DNA of 64,000 nucleotides from Cyclina sinensis. Its lineage: Eukaryota > Mollusca > Bivalvia > Venerida > Veneridae. Made by a program: the position numbers and the translations under genes. Shown here piece by piece: positions 58,071 to 64,000 of this stretch. The stretch covers positions 53,560,901 to 53,624,900 of the forward strand of contig JAAONU010000001.1 of assembly GCA_012932295.1 (NCBI GenBank). Direction: 5' to 3'. Every line of letters begins with the position of its first letter. Positions within the stretch are counted from its first letter, which is position 1. The notes under the pieces are model-generated. The model had not been told where the DNA came from. It ran no database searches and worked only from the letters and a program-made list of their open reading frames with translations.

Positions 58071-60778
58071 ATTATTTTTAAACGTTTTTGATATAAACGT
58101 TATTAGCAATCAGTTTGAAAATATACAGTGATTAGAGAGAACATTAAAGTGATAGTCTTTGATATAATAGTTTTTATAATAATAATAATAATAATAATTT
58201 TGAGCATTATTAATGATTTAATTGCCTTTGTGCATTCATGTTTTCACAATGTAGTACTTTAACACTGGGTACTTTCAATAACAAGAAATTACAATTTATA
58301 AAAAAACTTAAATTATGCTTTTCTGATCTGATATAATCTGCTTCCCTCCAACTGTTTAAAAAAAATAAGTAAAAGAGCGCATTATGTTATAACCTTGAAA
58401 AATACATCCTTAAGAAAAACCAAATGAAATACTTGGTTCATATTTTAAATAACGTTATTTCGGAAAGAGCATTCGTTAAAAATTGAATTCTGTCTATTCC
58501 ATGCAAAATTCGGTTACCACAAAAGACAAATTACAACGTCGTGAGCATGATACCATGGAAACGAGATAACATACTGATACGACAAAACTTTGCATTTAAA
58601 TGGTCATAAATCTATTATACTCTTCTGAAAATTTAAAGCAGCTTAACCATCTGTCTGTTATAGATTTTCTGGGAAAAGGTCATTAGCTTACAATAGTTCT
58701 TTTTTTGACGTAGTGGTATTTCAACTTTAAATAATATGAAGAAAAATTAGTAAACGAACTCCCAAATTTTCATATCACCCACACACACTGCCTGTATATG
58801 TTTTCTGTCCGTTATGTGTCTTTTGGTACTGTAAGATAAACGTAAGTTTATCTAAATTTGTAAGTAAACCATATCATTTCAAGTGTAGCCATTAAAAAGC
58901 CATATAGGTTTTAAATAACTTAAAACTTTTTAGAAGAAACAATCTAGAATATACATTTTATGCAAATGTACTTATGTTCAAGAGAATGCTGTCTTGTTTT
59001 TGGCTTCAATATCGTTTTTCGCTTCATTAATGTGCGAAACAGAGAAGGTCAGAACGTTAGAAGTTTATTATTGTTGAACAGCCGTAGGACTTTTGTCTAG
59101 GATTTGTGACGTTTCTCATAAAGAAACACAGCAGTGATGTAAAGGGCAGTCAGTTGTTAACACACAATCTTATTACAGTATGAACAGAAAACTATTGTGA
59201 TTTTATCATCTGTAATGCATATTTGATAAAGATCAAAGGGTAATGAGAAACGAGAAATAGAAAAGCATGGCTTATCAAGAATTCATTTTATTTCTGAGAT
59301 GAGCACAATTTCTTTCAGATCTATATTTTGTCTTTTTAGAGATTAAAAACTTTTAGTTTTTTTTTCTATTTCATTAGCTGTGCTATGACACGTTTTTCCC
59401 GTGGCAACAATATTAGTTAAATAATGCAAACATTCGAAAGATACACTGTTCTTATCGTATTTCTTCATGCGCTAATAATACATTACTTGTTTGATTTTTA
59501 AGATATGGGTATATAATAAATTTTGAGGTTATTACAACACTTATTACAGTGACCGTTCAAAAGAATGTTTTAGATAAAAAAAGAGAACAGAAGGCAGAAT
59601 AGCTGTAACCCTGTCGAGATAAAACAATTAAAATAAAGGAAAAATCACAGAATATAAGTCTTAAAGCATAAAGACAACATTGTATATAAAATCAAAATTA
59701 ATGCAGAAATCAGAAACACTTCTTGATTAAAAGAACTCGAAAACACCTATTTATTTTTCACGCTAACTATGGTATATTTTATTTTATATATTATTTGAAA
59801 ACTAGCCATGTCCATTCTTTAAAGTCATAAAATCGTGTCATTTTTCTAAATTGAGAAAATGAAATGGCAATATCTTTGAAAATGATGCGGGTTACCTCCA
59901 TGAAAATGCAATTCAAGCTTCTTTGACTTGATTAAAGTTTCCCTTTTTAGTTAGGCAGAACAACAGATCGTTTTTCATCACTGCAGAACCCTGCGTAACA
60001 TAAGGAACCTATAATTCCTTGATAATGAATTAACAATTTCATATCATTTGACTGAGTACATCTTAACATGTCTACATCACATATTCTGTTTGAGAATGCT
60101 TCTCGTATAACACCGTTTACAAGAAATCAGTTTAATAAGTATTGACAAATGTACAGATATTTTCCAAATGGTGACTATATTATCTCAGTTTCACGTGTTA
60201 CTTTTGAATATCTGGCTTTCTATGACAAATCCATCACTCTTCTACTTGAGATATTGTTGGGAGCTGATTTTCGCCGGCAATAAATCATTTCTGATTCAAA
60301 ACAACTTATTATCCCCATATGGGGACAAGCTTTCACTGAAAATGTTTCTCTCGATATGTTTTCTTTTCATTTTTGTGAGAGTTAACTACACTTTCTGAAT
60401 GTTGGAAGGACGAAAAGTAACAATAAACAAGTCAGATGAAATTTACACTTTTGTCGAACTCCTTCATAAATAAAGATCACAAAATATAGAATAAATCAAA
60501 CCTAATATGGCCATTGTTCAAGAGCAACTTGACATTCTAACACAGGCCTCAAGGCCACTTTATTCGTTTTCGAGAAATTTGTGCACGGAATCAATCATGG
60601 TTGCATCGGTATATATTTTGTACACATATCAAATCCGTGTTGGATATTGTCTCATGTTGTCTTTTAAGACTTGCATCTTGATCATTTTTGATTGGTCATT
60701 TACTTATAACTTATAACTAAAAACAAACTATAAGCACTATCATACATTAAGCCAAGGTTTCTTTTATACCAATAGATC
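58071..60778. other. no gene seen; AAT microsatellite
   Basis: AT-rich. (AAT)n at about 58177-58198. Otherwise chance ORFs only. Confidence 0.5.
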
Positions 60779-61234
60779 AATACTGCCGCTTGCAAAACTG
60801 ATTAGACTTTCACGTATGCGGAAAGCGGTAAAAAGTAAAGTGACGTTACGATGTTTATTTCAGTAGCTTTAACTGTCACTTTACTGATCATCCAATCACA
60901 GCGAGGCAGTTTTCTCTGATATACCTGTCAAATAAAACTGCGTCTTGCAATCTACCCGCAGCCAGAAAAAATGTGTCTGGGCGGCGCCAAAGTTGCTGTG
61001 TCGTAATTGTCGCTGCGTTGCTATCTTGGAATCTTCACTCAATATGTTTTTTCCAAACCGCTTTTCCATTGCTTACGCAGAATGACACTAGAATGACACT
61101 TTTGACAGGTAAAAGACGGAGTTTGAAAGAAACAGACTGGGCGGCGCTCTAACTGATTTTTGACAGGTGTACCGACGAGTCTCGTACTTTACCTAACAGT
61201 GTAAACTGTAATCAGTTTTGCAAGCGGTAGTATT
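60779..61234. mobile_element. MITE with 26-bp terminal inverted repeats
   Basis: 60779-60804 (AATACTGCCGCTTGCAAAAC then TGATTA) is the reverse complement of 61209-61234 with a single mismatch (G/A at the seventh base). If the outer AATA/TATT is taken as a TA target plus flank, the element is ~450 bp with ends CTGCCGCTTGC. The interior holds a second inverted pair (GTAAAGTGAC near 60835 / GTCACTTTAC near 60875), three related GACAGGT/ACCTGTC motifs (60937, 61105, 61162) and a repeated TGGGCGGCGC (60978 and 61139). It is GC-richer than its surroundings and has no transposase ORF, so it is non-autonomous. Superfamily uncertain. Confidence 0.8.
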
Positions 61235-64000
61235 CTTTTAGCAAAAATCAGAAGATAAGAGACTTTGAAAATGTTTAATTTTAAAATAAAATCGTAGAAA
61301 CCATACTCAAAGCAAAACCAATCCAACTGGCATATATAATGGGTCGAAGTGACCCGCAAAATGAAAAAAATATCTCATTGCACTGATGTGTAATTCTTGA
61401 AGAAAACAAACCGAAATTTTTACTAAACTTTTTTTCTTCCATCGAGCGATGTCGATTAATCAAAAATATCAATATGGCTCACTTAAAAGTTATATTTATC
61501 CCTTCCACAATATTAACAAACTTTACAGTGTAATCGTCCTGTGGTATAGTACGCACATTGTTTAATATTGCAAATGTCACTTGCAGAATGAAAACAGATA
61601 TTAAGAGACAAGATACAGTACATATATCATGATAATCACTAACCAAATGTCTAGCCTAATCTCACACATTGACCACTGTTAGTCTTTGCGAGACATATTT
61701 AGAAAACTGATTTTACACCTGTCATATTAAATCCTACATTTTCAAGAACTTATGTTTGCATTTATTAAAGCTGCGTTAAGGTCATTGAAGGTTGGTTGAC
61801 TGACGTTTTTGTTCCTTATATTGTTTCCCTTCTCGGGTCTTATTTCTTTACAAAATGAAACCTTTATTTTTTAGCGATACGGTGTGATCTCTGGATTATT
61901 ACAGCATGGCCTTTAACGATATTTACAAACACAGAGAACGAGTTAGTGAAGACAGATGTTAAATTTTGACATCTTGCGATGCAATAAATAGAAAACGCAG
62001 ATCTTATAAGAACAAATTTATTTTTTCAATAGTAAAACGAAATATCTAAAAAGAAAATATGTAGGTTTTTCATAGGGACATAGATATAAAGATTAACATT
62101 TAGTACGTTTGATGTTTTAATGTTTTAATTAATACGTTAAGTGGACAAGGGTCAAGATTTTATTAACATTAAACCATTATGCTTTAAAGAAACTGAATTC
62201 TATCTAACAGAGATTCAAGAGAAGAGTTTTATGGAATTTACGTAATGTATACATATGCTGCTTAATTTACTCAAAACCTACTAATATTTAATTGATGACG
62301 GAATATATAAAATTTGGCATAAATACGAAATACGTTTTAAATTGTTTTGCCATTTTTATCTTCAACATACCGAAAAGTAAATTCCCAGAAGATACGAGGT
62401 AAAAAGAGTTACGATGGTATAAATGATATCTGATCGTTGTCCTCATTATACTAGTAAAGTTAAAAAAAGTGCAAGAACACTTTAAATTGTCCATTATTAT
62501 TAGAAACACCAGTCTGAGACTATTAAATACGTTTTTGACCACTATTCTTACGAAATTTCATACGTAACAAATAAATATATTAGAAAAAATCCCGATCTCC
62601 ACGGGATTTCACGGTTGTCTCAAATTGCATAAAGACAAAAAGATAAAAAAAAAACAAGAATTCAAGCTGTTCACGGAATTAAAGTTTTAATTTGTAATAG
62701 AAAAATTTAAACATGACAATCTGAAAAATTTACAATAAATCATTCAATTTACCAGTTGTCCTTGAAATTTTGACCGACACCTTGATCTAAAGTATCATTC
62801 AACATTTTGCACATGTATGTTATTTTGCAGAAAATTAAATGCACCAAAATCAAGGTTTTGTATCTTGAATATATGCAACAACGTCGCAAATTTCATAATT
62901 AAGCTTACTGTTTATGAGCATTTTAACTATCTATTTATAACCAAGCAGGATTCTGCATATTTATGTTTATAAAATACGAAAAAGAAACTCATTTTTGTCA
63001 AAATAACTCTTTTTTAGCGGCAAAGCACACATCTTATATTCATATTTTATATTACCAAAACTATGGTCATATCTGAATGAAATCAACAGTCGTTTATTGC
63101 AGATTGTATTGTAAGGAATGGGTCAGATAGTCCAGTAAATATAGAAAAGGTTCTTAGAATATCAGTCGTTTAGTTTCGAAGGGCAAAGTAATGTAAAGGA
63201 ATATATCAAAGAAAAAAATGTAGAATAGAAATAAATTCAAAAACGCAACAAGCCTCCACTTTTTTCCAATTTTAAGACTTATATTGATAACATACACAAA
63301 ATTAGACTGTCTGTTCATTATCCTGTTCATCAATACTTCCCATCAGTCTCCATAATTTCCTTCATGCCCTTGGGACAAAATAAGCCATCAAATGAGGAAA
63401 TTAAATCACCGACACGTACAACATTGCAATAGCATAGCACATTGTCTCCCTTCATTTCTTATGGCATTCGTTCTGTTGTTTTCAGTTGTTGTTTTGGAAG
63501 AGAACATGTTTCTGCGTTTTCTAATGTTTTTTTTTTTTAAATGTAGATATAATTTTATCGAAGATGTGCTGGTAAATGTATCAAACATTTCAGGAGGTAA
63601 ACAATCACTGCATTAAAATAAAAGTTCAAATCTCATCTATTCCACTTCTTTTATCCCATCTTAGTACATAGGATGTAAATTAAAGCAAGCCATATTATTT
63701 TGCTTAAGTTTCTGTGTTCAATGTTCGCTCTGTGTTATTTCGTTAACGGACTATGGTCCAGGATGCGAAACTGTTTTTATCATTTCATTTAATTGATAGA
63801 TTGTAAGGATTCACTTAGTTATGTTTAGTTTTTCGTTAAGTTTGGCTAAGTAGGAAATGAGTCAAATACAATTTTGCATGCATCTCTTGAGGAAAGTATT
63901 AATTGTGTTGCGCTTCAGCTGCATGTCATTTAAAGAATTTTACTAACTTAAGCAATACATGCAGTTCAGAAAAAAACAATCCAATTATCTGAAGGATGTC
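61235..64000. other. no gene seen
   Basis: AT-rich to the right edge. The only structure noted is an 8-bp-stem hairpin AAATCCCG-(7)-CGGGATTT at 62587-62609. Short ORFs here have no recognisable motif. Confidence 0.5.

Noticed and set aside
62587..62609. Rho-independent-type terminator hairpin
   Set aside because: An 8-bp stem hairpin exists, but the genome is eukaryotic and no gene ends nearby.

Overview
The window reads as AT-rich intergenic and intronic DNA of a metazoan, most likely a marine bivalve mollusc. The grounds are one spliced neuropeptide-type GPCR gene with GT/AG introns, a non-LTR retrotransposon, a tRNA-derived SINE, decayed hAT, Tc1-like and MITE elements, and several families of ~135-150 bp tandem-repeat elements of the kind that litter bivalve genomes (units carrying TGACCT half-sites, GACG-type microsatellites and terminal hairpins). 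The species-group call is inference from repeat style; no taxonomic marker gene is present. Nothing suggests a bacterium, plasmid or virus.

Layout. 1-2676: 3' part of an L1/Tx1-type LINE (reverse transcriptase and C-terminal zinc knuckle, broken by a frameshift at an A10 run) with 3'UTR and poly(A). 2677-11290: mostly unannotatable DNA with a dead hAT transposase C-terminus (4375-4565, minus), a decayed repeat (8385-8960) and one long minus-strand ORF of unknown nature (9419-9952). 11290-13015: a 31-bp minisatellite with a 240-bp higher-order repeat in its middle. 13016-24500: no clear gene; a SINE with a 14-bp target-site duplication (15056-15247), a MITE (16322-16885), and two diverged copies of one segment (15262-16170 and 22338-23810). 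24500-24990: repeat. 25455-32168: the only convincing host gene, a class-A peptide GPCR on the minus strand in five coding exons (412 codons plus stop as modelled), whose introns hold further repeats. 32169-36600: no gene. 36600-58100: segmentally duplicated territory, with one noncoding block present three times (40425-45130, 48620-50960, 53110-58070), a short peptide-coding module present twice (46440-46545, 52771-52971), a dead Tc1-like transposase, a pair of oppositely oriented tandem arrays (37757-39800), and four Helentron/pearl-like tandem-repeat elements. 58100-64000: no gene; a MITE with 26-bp inverted repeats (60779-61234).

How it fits together: apart from the GPCR, most recognisable sequence is mobile or repeat DNA, and insertion order can be read in places. 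The SINE entered one segmental copy after duplication. A 43-bp LINE 3' end of the same family as the left-edge element jumped into a pre-existing tandem repeat at 46883. The GPCR model comes entirely from splice-site and phase consistency in the DNA; its ligand class (leucokinin/tachykinin-like) is a family-level guess.
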